Notes under the pieces: model-generated
Seen by the model: the letters and a program-made list of their open reading frames with translations, nothing else
What the model was told of the DNA's origin: nothing
Database searches by the model: none
In this document: one piece after another, positions 7,194-16,126 of the stretch
Position numbering within the stretch: position 1 is the first letter of the stretch
Layout: each line of letters starts with the position of its first letter
Source of the DNA: Bryobacterales bacterium
GTDB lineage: Bacteria > Acidobacteriota > Terriglobia > Bryobacterales > UBA6623
Length of the DNA: 37,087 bases
Assembly (NCBI GenBank): GCA_028819215.1
Contig: JAPPMG010000061.1
Location: 1-37,087, forward strand
Direction of reading: 5' to 3'
Made by a program: the position numbers and the translations under genes

Positions 7194-9110
7194 GTGATCG
7201 AAGTCTCAGTCTTGGTCCTCGCTACGCTGGCGAGCGTCGGCTATTTCTGCGCCACCGTTGCCGAGCGGCTGACTCCGATGCTGCGCGCCAAGGAGCGCAA
7301 CCTAGCCTTCGACCGTCTTGCCGTCCGGCTTTGGACCGTGTTCGCAGAGGTCGTGCTGCAGACCAGGGTCATTCGGGAGCGGCCCGTGGCCGGCGTGCTT
7401 CACGCCTTGGTGATGTGGGGGTTTTTCGCCTTTGCTTGGGTTAGCCTCGAGCACTTTGTAGTAGGCCTGACCGGTTTCGAGCCTCCCGCCGCCGGGCATT
7501 CTTGGTATTCGGCCTTCGCCGGCGGCTGGGCCATTGCCGTGCTGGCGGGCATCGTAGGCCTGAGCTTCCGTCGCTTCGTATTGCGCCCGCAGGCGCTGGG
7601 CGACCGCGTTTCGCTGACCTCGGCGCTGGTCGCCACGCTAATCGCGGTGCTGATGTTGACGTATCTGGCGGATTGGCGCCTGGTACAACCCGGCTCGCTC
7701 GCCTGGAAGGCGAATTGGTGGGCGCACACGGCGGCGCTGCTCGGCATGCTCTGGCTGATACCGAATTCCAAGCACCTTCATCTCCTGCTGGGGCCGGTGG
7801 CGATCTTCTTCCGCGGTGAGGCGACCAGTTCCATGCGTGCCCTGCGCGATGACGATGACGATGATTTCGGCATGCTGTCCTTCGCGGATCTGTCTCAGAA
7901 GGACGTCTTGGACGTGAATTCTTGCGTGGAATGCGGGCGTTGCACGGATAACTGCCCGGCAAACTTGATTGGCGGATCTCTGGATCCGAAGCAAATCGTG
8001 CTTCAGCTCCAGCGCGGCTTGCTGGCGGGTGGCGAAGTCATCGCTGCGGGCGCAGACGCGGTGGCCAACGGCGAGGCTTGGATCAGCGAGGAGGATCTTT
8101 ATCAGTGCTTCACATGTGGTGCTTGCGAGCAGGCCTGCCCGGTGGGCATCGAGCATGTCGGCTTGAAGATCCTAGATTTGCGCCGCGGGCTGGTAAGCGA
8201 GGGCCGAACCGCCAACGACAAGCTGTCGGACATGTTCACAACGATGGAGCGCTCCCCGCACAACGCGTGGGGAGCCTCGCAACAGGTGCGCCGCAAGCTC
8301 TTGGATTCGGCCGGCCTGCCGATCCACCAAGCGCAGACCGAATGGCTGTTGTGGCTGGGCTGCGGCTGCAGCTACGACCCTCACGGCCAGCAGGTCGTCC
8401 AGGCGATGCAGCGGATCCTCGACACTGCCGGAGTCTCGTGGGGGGTGCTCGCATCGGAAACCTGCTGTGGCGAGCCGGCCCGCCGCGCCGGCAACGAGTA
8501 CCTGTACATGGAACTCTCCGAGCGATTGATCTCTGAGTTCCGATCCAGGGGTGTGCGCAAGCTCGTGACCTGCGACCCGCACTGCGCTCGCATGTTCGAT
8601 GTGGACTACCGGCAGTCCGACGACTTCAAGGATCTTGGAATCGAGGTGCTGCATCACACCGAGTTGCTCGCGGATTTGGTTCGAGCGCTGCCATTGGAGC
8701 GCACGGCAACCAACGTCACCGTGCATGATCCTTGTTATCTGGCGCGCGGGCGGGGAGTGGTCGACGAGCCGCGCGACGTCCTCAGTGCGGTCGGCGCGGA
8801 GATCTCCGAGATGCGTCACCACGGCGCCCGGACGTTCTGCTGCGGAGCTGGCGGAGCCCAGATCTACATCGCCGACGACAGCGTGGAACCGCCGGGCGGG
8901 CGGGTCAACTACAAGCGCTTCGAAGAGGCGCAGCAGACTGGGGCCGACACGATCGCAGTCGCTTGCCCCTATTGCCCGATCATGCTCAAGGACGCTGCTG
9001 GACAGGCTGGTGCCGAGGACGTTCGTGTTCTTGACGTCGCCGAGTTAGTCGCGGAAGCGTTGCCGACACAGGCACCGCTGGTCGAATCCGAGTCTGCCGC
9101 GGCTTCGTGA
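7194..9110 (+). CDS. Membrane-bound HdrD/GlpC-type iron-sulfur reductase
   Basis: 638 residues in three parts. Residues 1 to about 205 are membrane helices resembling the heme-b-binding NarI/HdrE type. Next come two [4Fe-4S] ferredoxin motifs, CVECGRCTDNCP near 243 and CFTCGACEQACP near 305. Last are two cysteine-rich CCG domains (CGCSYD...CCGEP...CDPHC, then HDPCY...CCGAGG...CPYC) of the heterodisulfide reductase D / GlpC kind. Such proteins pass electrons between a cytoplasmic donor (often an electron-transfer flavoprotein or a dehydrogenase) and membrane quinones. The partner is not encoded next to it here. A run of six aspartates (about 219-224) links the membrane part to the iron-sulfur part. 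Translation starts at GTG, with no Shine-Dalgarno but with TATGAT 8 nt upstream. It is transcribed divergently from the DUF4143 gene. Confidence 0.9.
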   Translation: MIEVSVLVLATLASVGYFCATVAERLTPMLRAKERNLAFDRLAVRLWTVFAEVVLQTRVIRERPVAGVLHALVMWGFFAFAWVSLEHFVVGLTGFEPPAAGHSWYSAFAGGWAIAVLAGIVGLSFRRFVLRPQALGDRVSLTSALVATLIAVLMLTYLADWRLVQPGSLAWKANWWAHTAALLGMLWLIPNSKHLHLLLGPVAIFFRGEATSSMRALRDDDDDDFGMLSFADLSQKDVLDVNSCVECGRCTDNCPANLIGGSLDPKQIVLQLQRGLLAGGEVIAAGADAVANGEAWISEEDLYQCFTCGACEQACPVGIEHVGLKILDLRRGLVSEGRTANDKLSDMFTTMERSPHNAWGASQQVRRKLLDSAGLPIHQAQTEWLLWLGCGCSYDPHGQQVVQAMQRILDTAGVSWGVLASETCCGEPARRAGNEYLYMELSERLISEFRSRGVRKLVTCDPHCARMFDVDYRQSDDFKDLGIEVLHHTELLADLVRALPLERTATNVTVHDPCYLARGRGVVDEPRDVLSAVGAEISEMRHHGARTFCCGAGGAQIYIADDSVEPPGGRVNYKRFEEAQQTGADTIAVACPYCPIMLKDAAGQAGAEDVRVLDVAELVAEALPTQAPLVESESAAAS

Positions 9111-9115
9111 CGGCT

Positions 9116-9137
9116 GCCTGGCTCCGTCGGCTCAGGC
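9116..9137. terminator. Hairpin between convergent genes
   Basis: GCCTG and CAGGC form a 5-bp stem (plus a G-T pair) a few bases after the stop of the HdrD/GlpC-like gene and ahead of the converging PSCyt2/PSD1 gene end. No T-run follows on either strand. Confidence 0.25.
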
Positions 9138-9189
9138 TCGCTTGGGCTCGCTCGATCGCGGCTCCGGCATGCAAGCGAATTCGCGCTGG

Positions 9190-11382
9190 TCAGCGGTTGA
9201 ACAGGAACGCGTTCGAGTTGACTAGCGCCCAAAGCAGGTCTTGGGCTTTCGCTGCGCGCCCGGGCGAGCTGCCGAAGTAGGTCACGGCGGCGTCCAATTC
9301 GGTCGGCGTCGGCATCCGTCCGAGCGACGCGAGGTACAACTCTTCGATCAACTCGCGGTCGCCGCGACCCGCGAGGATCGCCTTGGCGATGCGGCCCTCG
9401 GGATTGGCGATGGCATCCGCCAGCGTCGGGCCGTTGACCAAGCTCATCGCCAGCGGCAGGCTGAGGTCGTTGCGGCGCTCGCACTCGCAGGGCGACTCGC
9501 GCTCTGGCCGGCCGAACATGTTTAGGAAGCCTCCGGTGTCCACGTGTGGGTCGGGCAGCTGCTGGGCGCTGAAATCCTCCGGCACTTCCGGGAAGTCCGG
9601 GCGGGAGCCGGTCGCAATGGTCATCGCATCCAGCAGGGACTCGGCCGTGAGCCGGCGGGGCTGGAAGTGCGAGAAGTTGATCTCGTCGGTTGCGTTCCAC
9701 TCGTTGGTCTCCATCGCCGCTTGGTAGGTGCGAGAGCTGACGATGGTCCTGATCAGGTGCTGTAAGTCAAAGCCGCTGGCGACGAAATCCGCTTCGAGTG
9801 CATCCAACAACGCGGGATTGATCGGCGGGTTGGAACCACGGATGTCATCTACCGGCTCGATGATGCCCCGGCCGAAGAAATAGCTCCACACGCGATTTAC
9901 GATCGCCTTGCCGAAGTACGGATTCTTGTCCGAGGTTAGCCAGACCGCCAGGGCCTCCCGGCTGTCGCCAAAGGAGCCGATTTCGGGCGTGCCTGCAGAA
10001 GCGAGCAGGTATTCGGGCTCGACGGCCTTGTTCGTCTTGGGATGCAGGAACTCGTTGTTGTCCCGCTTCAGGTAGACGATTTGCTCGTCGCTGTCGAAGC
10101 CGGGCTTCATGCCGACCGCCGCGAAGAATGCCGCCAGCTGGAAGTACTGGTTCTGCGTCCAGCGTTCGAACGGGTGGTCGTGGCACTGGGCGCAGACCAT
10201 GCGGACGCCGAGGAACAGCTGCGTGGTCGTTTCCATGGCCAGTTTCGGATCGTCGTTGACCCGGTAGAAGTTCGAGGCCGGAGACTGGTAAGTGCTGCCC
10301 ACCGAGGTGAGCAACTCGCGCACGAACTCGTCGTAGGGCTGGTTGTAGGCTATGGCGTCGCGGATCCACTGGCGGAATGCCCACATGCCCTTCTCGCCGA
10401 GGTGCTTGCGGTTGGACTGCAGCAGGTCGCCCCATTTCAGGGACCAATGGTCCACGTAGGCGGGGCTGCCCACCAACTCGTCGATCAGCCGCCGGCGCTT
10501 GGCACGGGTCGAGTCTGGATCTTCGATGAAGGCGCGCGCTTGTTCGGGCGTCGGAGGAATGCCCGTCAGGTCGAGGTAGACGCGCCGCGCGAACACTGCG
10601 TCGCTAGACGGCTCGGACGGCCGGATGTTCAGCCGCTTGAGCTTGGCGTCGATGTGCTCGTCGATGTAGTTGTGGACGGGCGGATCGTTCCAGGTAAATC
10701 CCGGGGCCGGGTTCAGCACCGTCATTGGCACTGTGACGAACTTTCCCTCGTAGCGCACCATGATTGCCGCTTCGCCGATGCGCTCGCCGCGCACCGCTCC
10801 GGATTCGTCGATCTTGGCCGTGCTGGTCGAATTGCTCTCGATCACGGCGAGCTTCGAGACGTCGCGCGAGGAGCCGTCGCCGTAGTGGGCCACCACCGTG
10901 AGTTCCCGGGCCGTGCCCGGCTCGTTGAGGAAGATCTCCGTCGGCTGCACGTCCAGCTTGGTCACGACGTCGACCTGCGGATCGCCGAATGGCGCCCCCT
11001 GCGAGATCCACTCGACGATAGTGTCGAAGGGATCTGAGCCTTCCTCAAAGCGCAGGCCGCCCTCGTGGGGCACGCGCATGGTCGGCTTGGCCAACATCAG
11101 GCTGGCGGCCGGCACGGCCCGGTTGAAGCGTCGGCCCGAGACCTCGAACAAGAGCGCACGGTAATCGAACTCGGGGTCGTAGCCGCGTAGCGACAGTTTG
11201 AAGCCGTTCTTGCCTTTGGCCGAGCCGTGACACGCTCCTGCCGTGCAGCCGGTGTAATTGAGAACCGGCATCACGTCCCGCAGGAAGGTGACGCGACGCT
11301 GGTCCGCAGTAGCCGCCGGAACGGGCGCGGCGGACACGGCAAGCAGAGCCGGTACTACGATCAATGCATAGGCTCTTGTCAT
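9190..11382 (-). CDS. Exported PSCyt2 (DUF1549) - PSD1 (DUF1553) protein with Big-2-like domain
   Basis: 730 residues from the ATG at 11382, which starts a signal peptide and has GGGAG 9 nt upstream. An earlier ATG at 11418 would overlap the preceding gene and lacks these features. Near the N-terminus is CTAGACH (46-52), a CX4CH heme-type motif typical of this family. A bacterial Ig-like (Big-2) domain spans about 150-240. DUF1549 follows (about 250-440) with a CxxCH in CAQCHDHPF near 394, then DUF1553 (about 470-720). The family is abundant in Planctomycetota and Solibacter-like Acidobacteriota, and its biochemical function is not established; a periplasmic or surface redox role in polymer breakdown is only a hypothesis. 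It is the last gene of a three-gene operon with a PPC-domain protein and a PSCyt1-WD40 protein. Confidence 0.9.
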   Translation of the reverse strand: MTRAYALIVVPALLAVSAAPVPAATADQRRVTFLRDVMPVLNYTGCTAGACHGSAKGKNGFKLSLRGYDPEFDYRALLFEVSGRRFNRAVPAASLMLAKPTMRVPHEGGLRFEEGSDPFDTIVEWISQGAPFGDPQVDVVTKLDVQPTEIFLNEPGTARELTVVAHYGDGSSRDVSKLAVIESNSTSTAKIDESGAVRGERIGEAAIMVRYEGKFVTVPMTVLNPAPGFTWNDPPVHNYIDEHIDAKLKRLNIRPSEPSSDAVFARRVYLDLTGIPPTPEQARAFIEDPDSTRAKRRRLIDELVGSPAYVDHWSLKWGDLLQSNRKHLGEKGMWAFRQWIRDAIAYNQPYDEFVRELLTSVGSTYQSPASNFYRVNDDPKLAMETTTQLFLGVRMVCAQCHDHPFERWTQNQYFQLAAFFAAVGMKPGFDSDEQIVYLKRDNNEFLHPKTNKAVEPEYLLASAGTPEIGSFGDSREALAVWLTSDKNPYFGKAIVNRVWSYFFGRGIIEPVDDIRGSNPPINPALLDALEADFVASGFDLQHLIRTIVSSRTYQAAMETNEWNATDEINFSHFQPRRLTAESLLDAMTIATGSRPDFPEVPEDFSAQQLPDPHVDTGGFLNMFGRPERESPCECERRNDLSLPLAMSLVNGPTLADAIANPEGRIAKAILAGRGDRELIEELYLASLGRMPTPTELDAAVTYFGSSPGRAAKAQDLLWALVNSNAFLFNR

Positions 11383-11401
11383 TGCGATCAACTCCCGGCG
11401 C

Positions 11402-13777
11402 TTACCCCGCACCTGCAATTGTAGTATCGTTGCCCTCCACGATGAGCACCGCTTCGACGGGGGGGATGTTGTAAGGCACCGCTTCCTTGTCGCGGCCTGC
11501 CATCACCGACTTCGGTGCGACCTCCACCAAGTACTCTCCTGGTTCGACCTCAGCGGCCGCTTTGCAGCCCAGGGAGAAGCTCTCTGGACTGCCGCTGATT
11601 CTGCTCGTTGCGCAGGTGACGCCGACCGGGAGATTGACCATCTCGAGTACGACATCGGAGTCGAATTCCGGCTCGCGCGAAAACGTTCCCGAGATCTCGA
11701 AATCCCCGCCGGGGGTGACCGCTACCGGCGCGTCCGGCAGTCGGACATCGTAGCCCTGCACGACATCGACGGTGATCGCGTCGGAGTAGATCGTCACATC
11801 CGCCCCTGCGTGCCGCACCCGTGCTTGAAGAACCAAGTCGAAGCGCATCTCGGGCGTGCCCATCGTCGTGTTCATCTCGAACGAGCCCTGCCTGTCCCCG
11901 GGCTTGATCAGCGCTCCGCCGAGTATTCTCAAGTTCGCGACGGAGGGCGCGTTGATCGCATTGACCGCCGTCACGGCCTGGACGCCTGGCATGTGCGTCT
12001 CGTAGGCCCAGCGGATTTCGTGGCGAATCCCTTGGATCAGACGCAAGGAGCGCTCCGAAAGGACCTTGATGGTGGCTGGGCCCGGGCCTGCCACCATGGC
12101 GTCGACTGTGCCAGAGCGGCCTGGAATCCGCACGGGGCGCTGCTTCGTGCCAGCCACTGGAGTGACCACCGTAGACGTGCGAACCGGGCGCCGGATCAAT
12201 CGGCCGTCTTCCGTCCGGCCTTCCGCGTGCAGGGAAACAGAGATGGGGCCGAGCTCCGCGTCTTCGGTGGCCGACAGCATGAGACGCCCTCGCAGGGACT
12301 GCCGTTGCGTGGTCATGCCGCCGAACTCGGCGGGTATGTTGCCGCCTTTGACGGCAACGCCGGGTGGCAGTCCTGCGGCTATGACCTTCACGGCCCCGTC
12401 GTAACCCCGGCGATCCATCGTGAGGGAGACGCTGGTCGCGCCACCCCGCGGGATATTGATCTGCGTGTCGTCCAACCGGACCATGAAGTCCGCCGGCTGG
12501 CGCTGGGCGGCCAGCCGATAGGCATAGCCGGGGCCGCCGCGTCCCAGCAAGTCTTCGACTGTGACCCGCAGTTCGGTGACGCCATCGGGTATGTGCAGGC
12601 CGATCGCCGGATCCCCCAGCGTCTCGGCACGGGTCGAAATGTTCGACAGCAGCTCCTCCGGCGGCTGATCGCCTGCGGAGGCGATCTTCTCGCCGTCTTG
12701 GTCATACAGGGCCAGAAGCGTGTAAAGCTGTGACGTGCCAAGGATGGCTGCCTGCGTTTCGATCATCCACTCCTCGCCAGGACGGACCCGGAGCCGGTAG
12801 CTGTCGATCTCGCCCGGGCGGCTTACGCGGCCGTTGACCACCGTGCCCTCGGCTAGCAGGCGGCCCTTCTTACCCCTCGGCTCCAGCGTCTCTGGACGCT
12901 CGCCCCGCAGGAAGGGCAACGGCAACCCGCCCCTTCGATCCGGCAGCGCGGCATGGCCGCCGTCAACGCTGACGGTCTCGGGGGCAGATAGGGTGCCGCC
13001 GGAAAGCTCGACATCTACCGTCTCGCCGGCCTGCCAGCCCAGCGGGAAGATGGTATCGGCGAACTCCAGCTGGCCCGCCAACAGGCGGTAGAAGTTCCGG
13101 CGCTGCCTGCTGAAGCGGGCGTCGCGCACCTCCACGACGTAGGTTCCCGTCGCGGGCGCAACAAACGTAAGGCGGGCGTCGCCGCCAGCGCCCGGCGAGT
13201 CATTGGCGCGCGCAACAGGGCGTCCGGCTGCTGAGTGGACGGACAGCACGGGGTCAATGGCAGACCCGAGCCGCCGGGCCTCGACCTCTAGCCCGAGCCG
13301 CTCCCCAGCCTCTAGAGAGACGGTGTAGAGATCACGGTCGGCTTCGCCCAGAGTTCCATTGATTACCGCGGGGGTCGCCACTTGCTGGGCACTGGCGGCA
13401 TCGTCGTTGCGCGGAGCGCGCGGACGCACGGACTCGGTCTCGGCGAACTCGGGGAATCTTGAGACGCTGAACAACCACGCGCTCGTGCGACCCGCGGCGG
13501 TCTCCACGGCCAGCCGGTACGCTCCGGGTGCCGCGTCGGAATCGATCTCCAGCAGAAACTGCCTGCCCGGGCCCTCCGCACTGAGCTCGGTGAGCGATCC
13601 GGGGATTTCGGAGTGGATCTTGATCTTGTCGCCCAGGCCGTTCCCCTTCAGGACCAGGTGCACCGCCGCGCCCCGCTGGCCGCCTGGCGGCGTCACGCTT
13701 GTGAGGGTGGGGCTCGCCTGGAGCGAGAGCGCCAGCAGCGCCGCCGTTGCCCCGCCTCTGACGTATGCAGGCATCAT
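11402..13777 (-). CDS. Exported PPC-domain protein of the PSCyt operon
   Basis: 791 residues with a signal peptide (about 1-22). An IPT/TIG-like start (TSVTPPGGQRG) is followed by a PPC-type beta-sandwich (about 125-240; pattern GTLGEADRDLYTVSLEAG...YVVEVRD). A second PPC-like unit lies at about 310-420, and further beta-rich repeats run to the C-terminus. I see no catalytic motif and no heme motif. PPC domains are adhesive, substrate- or protein-contacting modules on exported proteins. Genes of this form regularly accompany PSCyt1 and DUF1549/DUF1553 genes in Solibacter-like and planctomycete genomes, so a shared extracytoplasmic complex is plausible. The start lies 4 bases after the preceding stop, and the stop is 19 bases before the next start, indicating one transcript. 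Confidence 0.82.
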   Translation of the reverse strand: MMPAYVRGGATAALLALSLQASPTLTSVTPPGGQRGAAVHLVLKGNGLGDKIKIHSEIPGSLTELSAEGPGRQFLLEIDSDAAPGAYRLAVETAAGRTSAWLFSVSRFPEFAETESVRPRAPRNDDAASAQQVATPAVINGTLGEADRDLYTVSLEAGERLGLEVEARRLGSAIDPVLSVHSAAGRPVARANDSPGAGGDARLTFVAPATGTYVVEVRDARFSRQRRNFYRLLAGQLEFADTIFPLGWQAGETVDVELSGGTLSAPETVSVDGGHAALPDRRGGLPLPFLRGERPETLEPRGKKGRLLAEGTVVNGRVSRPGEIDSYRLRVRPGEEWMIETQAAILGTSQLYTLLALYDQDGEKIASAGDQPPEELLSNISTRAETLGDPAIGLHIPDGVTELRVTVEDLLGRGGPGYAYRLAAQRQPADFMVRLDDTQINIPRGGATSVSLTMDRRGYDGAVKVIAAGLPPGVAVKGGNIPAEFGGMTTQRQSLRGRLMLSATEDAELGPISVSLHAEGRTEDGRLIRRPVRTSTVVTPVAGTKQRPVRIPGRSGTVDAMVAGPGPATIKVLSERSLRLIQGIRHEIRWAYETHMPGVQAVTAVNAINAPSVANLRILGGALIKPGDRQGSFEMNTTMGTPEMRFDLVLQARVRHAGADVTIYSDAITVDVVQGYDVRLPDAPVAVTPGGDFEISGTFSREPEFDSDVVLEMVNLPVGVTCATSRISGSPESFSLGCKAAAEVEPGEYLVEVAPKSVMAGRDKEAVPYNIPPVEAVLIVEGNDTTIAGAG

Positions 13778-13781
13778 CGGA

Positions 13782-15176
13782 TCAACCCGCGTCTCGGCCG
13801 TCGCTTGCGCTGTCGGCTTGCTCGAGAGGTACCGGTACGAACGATCGCACTTCCTCGCCGCTGCTGGCTTCGAAGATCCGCACGACGCCGTCGAATCCGC
13901 CCGTGGCCAGCCGCTCGCCGTTTGGGTGGAACGAGATCACGAAAATCCCGCCGCCGTGCCCCGTACAAGAGGCGACGCGCTGGCCGGTCTCGGTGTTGTA
14001 GACGGGCACCTCGCTTGAGACGCCGCCGACCGCCGCCAGGGAGCCGTCCGGGCTGAACGCCAATGCGAAGATCTTGCCGTCCTGCTCTTCGTACTTGCGG
14101 ACTAGCGTAGAGTCGTCAGCGATCTTGAGGGCGCGCGGCCGGTCCATCGTATACAGGTACGGGACCCTGTCCTCGCCGCCCACCAGCACGTAGTCCCTTC
14201 GCGGATGCCGGGCCACCGCGTACAGCTTGTCGCGCAAGAAGTTGACGTTCTCTTGGAACGCACCCGTGGCAGCATCTGCCAGCTTGGCGGCGCGGTCGCG
14301 GCCGACTGACACGATCCTTTTGCCGTCGATCCCGAAGACCACCTGAAGGACCCAGTCCTCGTGGTGGCCAGCCTTGTAGATCTCTTCGCCGCTATCGACA
14401 GCGACCATCCGAACGTTCTTGTCAGCGGCGCCGAAGACCGCGTGCTTGCCATCCGGCGACAGGTCCCCCGCGAATAGCGTGTCGGCCGTGGAAGTCACAG
14501 ACCGGACCAGTTCCCGCGACTCTAGGTCCCAGACCTGCAACTCGCCGAACCGGGCCGGCGTGCCGCCGATCGCTACCAAGCGCTTGCCATCGGCTGAGAA
14601 GTGAATGGAGTGAATCTTGTCCGAGCGGCCCAACAGGCGGGCTTCGATCCCTGAGCCATCGGAGTTGTGCAGCAGGATCTCCTTGAAGCCGCCCACGGCC
14701 AGCATGCTGCCATCAGGCGAGAACGCCATCCCCGTGATGGTGGGGGCTTGGGCGTACTCCGGCGGCTCCGTAGGAGCCTGCGGTGCCTTGGCCTCGGCGG
14801 GCGTGTCGTCCTCGGCTCCCTCGCGAACCCAGCGGGTCAGCAGATCCACTGCTTCGGGAGCCAGTTGCGCGCCACCCATCGGCATGCGGGGCTCCAACTT
14901 GCCGGTCACCAAACTGAGCAGCGGGCTGCTGTCGGGTGAGCCCTTCACGAGCGAACTGCCGTGCTTAGAGCCGCCCTTGAGAATGCCCTCGTAGGTGGTG
15001 ATGTCCAAGCTGCTGAGCTTGTTGGCCGGCTGGTGGCATCCAGAGCAATGCACCTGAAGCAGCGGGCGGACTTCGTTGTAGTAGCTGGCCGGCTCGGCCG
15101 CGCCCAGGGCCGGCAGGCTGGCGGCTGCGGCAAGGATCGGGCCAAGAATTCGCGTAACGGATCGCACCGGCAACAT
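13782..15176 (-). CDS. PSCyt1 cytochrome c domain fused to WD40 repeats
   Basis: 464 residues. A signal peptide (about 1-26) is followed by a planctomycete cytochrome C domain with CSGCH (44-48) and a distal methionine candidate in MPMGG. About seven WD40 blades run from residue about 120 to the end (repeated FSPDG, FSADGKR, LSPDGKH, FHPNGER), forming a propeller. The heme domain suggests electron transfer outside the cytoplasm, and the propeller suggests docking of a partner or substrate. The first ATG lies inside a TACAAT hexamer. The GTG at codon 4 (15167) is exactly 7 nt after that hexamer and could be the real, leaderless start; it would shorten the protein by 3 residues. The gene heads the operon with the PPC and PSCyt2/PSD1 genes. 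Confidence 0.9.
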   Translation of the reverse strand: MLPVRSVTRILGPILAAAASLPALGAAEPASYYNEVRPLLQVHCSGCHQPANKLSSLDITTYEGILKGGSKHGSSLVKGSPDSSPLLSLVTGKLEPRMPMGGAQLAPEAVDLLTRWVREGAEDDTPAEAKAPQAPTEPPEYAQAPTITGMAFSPDGSMLAVGGFKEILLHNSDGSGIEARLLGRSDKIHSIHFSADGKRLVAIGGTPARFGELQVWDLESRELVRSVTSTADTLFAGDLSPDGKHAVFGAADKNVRMVAVDSGEEIYKAGHHEDWVLQVVFGIDGKRIVSVGRDRAAKLADAATGAFQENVNFLRDKLYAVARHPRRDYVLVGGEDRVPYLYTMDRPRALKIADDSTLVRKYEEQDGKIFALAFSPDGSLAAVGGVSSEVPVYNTETGQRVASCTGHGGGIFVISFHPNGERLATGGFDGVVRIFEASSGEEVRSFVPVPLEQADSASDGRDAG

Positions 15177-15204
15177 TGTAGGGCGATTCTCCGGATTCGC
15201 TCAA
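15175..15204 (-). promoter_or_regulatory. Promoter of the PSCyt1-WD40 operon
   Basis: TACAAT (15175-15180) and TTGAGC (15199-15204) are spaced 18 bp apart on the minus strand. The -10 box overlaps the first ATG, so transcripts would start at about the GTG of codon 4. Confidence 0.45.
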
Positions 15205-15301
15205 CTATCGTGGCCGGAATTGAACCGAAGTGGGCCCTCGATGCGTCTCAGTAGGTGACGGTATACTAGCTCTATCTAGCTGGTTGCCGCGAGGTGATCC
15301 C

Positions 15302-15532
15302 ATGACGAACAATCAATTCCCCTGCTTTGTGATCGGCCTTGGCCTCGGTGCCATCGTCGGCTTGCTGGTGGCCCCGAAGCGGGGCGATGAGACTCGCGAA
15401 GCCCTGCGCGAGACCGCCGACACGGTGGTGGAAAAAGGGCGCGAGATGGTAGCATCGCAGCGCGATCACATCGAATCGGCTGTGGATGCGGGCGTGTCGG
15501 CCTACCGCCGCGCGGTGGGCAACTTGGGCTAA
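15302..15532 (+). CDS. YtxH-domain small membrane protein
   Basis: 76 residues. One N-terminal helix (CFVIGLGLGAIVGLLVAPK) precedes a charged helical tail (RGDETREALRETADTVVEKGRE), which is the YtxH pattern of a glycine-rich transmembrane helix followed by an amphipathic coil. YtxH proteins are linked to envelope stress, but the molecular role is unclear. The start at 15302 is fixed by GAGGTG 6 nt upstream; the frame extends 24 codons further upstream with no membrane or family feature. A TATACT hexamer at 15262-15267 may be its -10 box. The next gene, 36 bases downstream, encodes another anchored coiled-coil protein, so the two probably form an operon. Confidence 0.85.
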   Translation: MTNNQFPCFVIGLGLGAIVGLLVAPKRGDETREALRETADTVVEKGREMVASQRDHIESAVDAGVSAYRRAVGNLG

Positions 15533-15568
15533 GCGGCTGGCGGGCTTGCGGTCAAGACGGGACCACTG

Positions 15569-16087
15569 ATGCAGGGGCTAGGAGACGCTCAGCCACTGAT
15601 GCTGGCGATCGCAGCATTTGCCGGGGTGGTCGCAGTCGCCATGGTCGCCGTGGCCTGTTGCGCGTATGGCGCTTGGAGGGTCGTCCGGCGGATCGAGGGT
15701 CGCTCTGCGGAATTCTTGGACGAGTGGCAGCCGGTTGCTGCAGAGGCCAGGGAGACCGTGCAGAACTTCGCCGAGCAGAGTGGCGAGTTGCTCTCGCGCC
15801 TGAACAGCCTGACGGCGAACCTGCAGAAGCAATCCCTGCAAATCGAAGGCTCTCTTGGCAACTTGGCTGCGGTCGCGCAACGCAACGCCGAGAGCGTCGA
15901 CGCCACCGTCCAGACCACGCTGGAGCGGTTCAATGCCGCCACGGATGCGTTGAATCAGGCCGTGCGCGTGCCAGCCACCCAGTTGCGGGCCATCGGGGCG
16001 GGCCTGTCCGCTGCTATGCGCAACCTAGCTAGCGGCCGCGAGCGCGACCCAGCGCGAATCTCCGCCGACGAGGAAATGTTCCTCTAG
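15569..16087 (+). CDS. Anchored coiled-coil protein, DUF948-like
   Basis: 172 residues. A transmembrane helix (about 11-34, with CC at 29-30) is followed by a long cytoplasmic helical region with heptad-like spacing (about 40-150). This is a pattern found in DUF948 and in methyl-accepting-protein-like helices. There is no catalytic motif. It lies directly downstream of the YtxH gene. YtxH and DUF948 proteins are commonly paired in bacteria, which supports an envelope-related role, but the function is not known. The Shine-Dalgarno is weak (GGGA about 8 nt before the ATG), consistent with coupling to the upstream gene. Confidence 0.75.
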   Translation: MQGLGDAQPLMLAIAAFAGVVAVAMVAVACCAYGAWRVVRRIEGRSAEFLDEWQPVAAEARETVQNFAEQSGELLSRLNSLTANLQKQSLQIEGSLGNLAAVAQRNAESVDATVQTTLERFNAATDALNQAVRVPATQLRAIGAGLSAAMRNLASGRERDPARISADEEMFL

Positions 16088-16126
16088 GCGGCGGGCCAGT
16101 CATCATCAACGTTCGGAGAGAGTGGT

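Noticed and set aside
10042..11037. Plus-strand open frame opposite the PSCyt2/PSD1 gene
   Set aside because: No recognisable domain; low-complexity valine/arginine/leucine product expected from an antisense frame.
11810..12733. Plus-strand open frame opposite the PPC-domain gene
   Set aside because: Same reason: antisense composition and no start signals.
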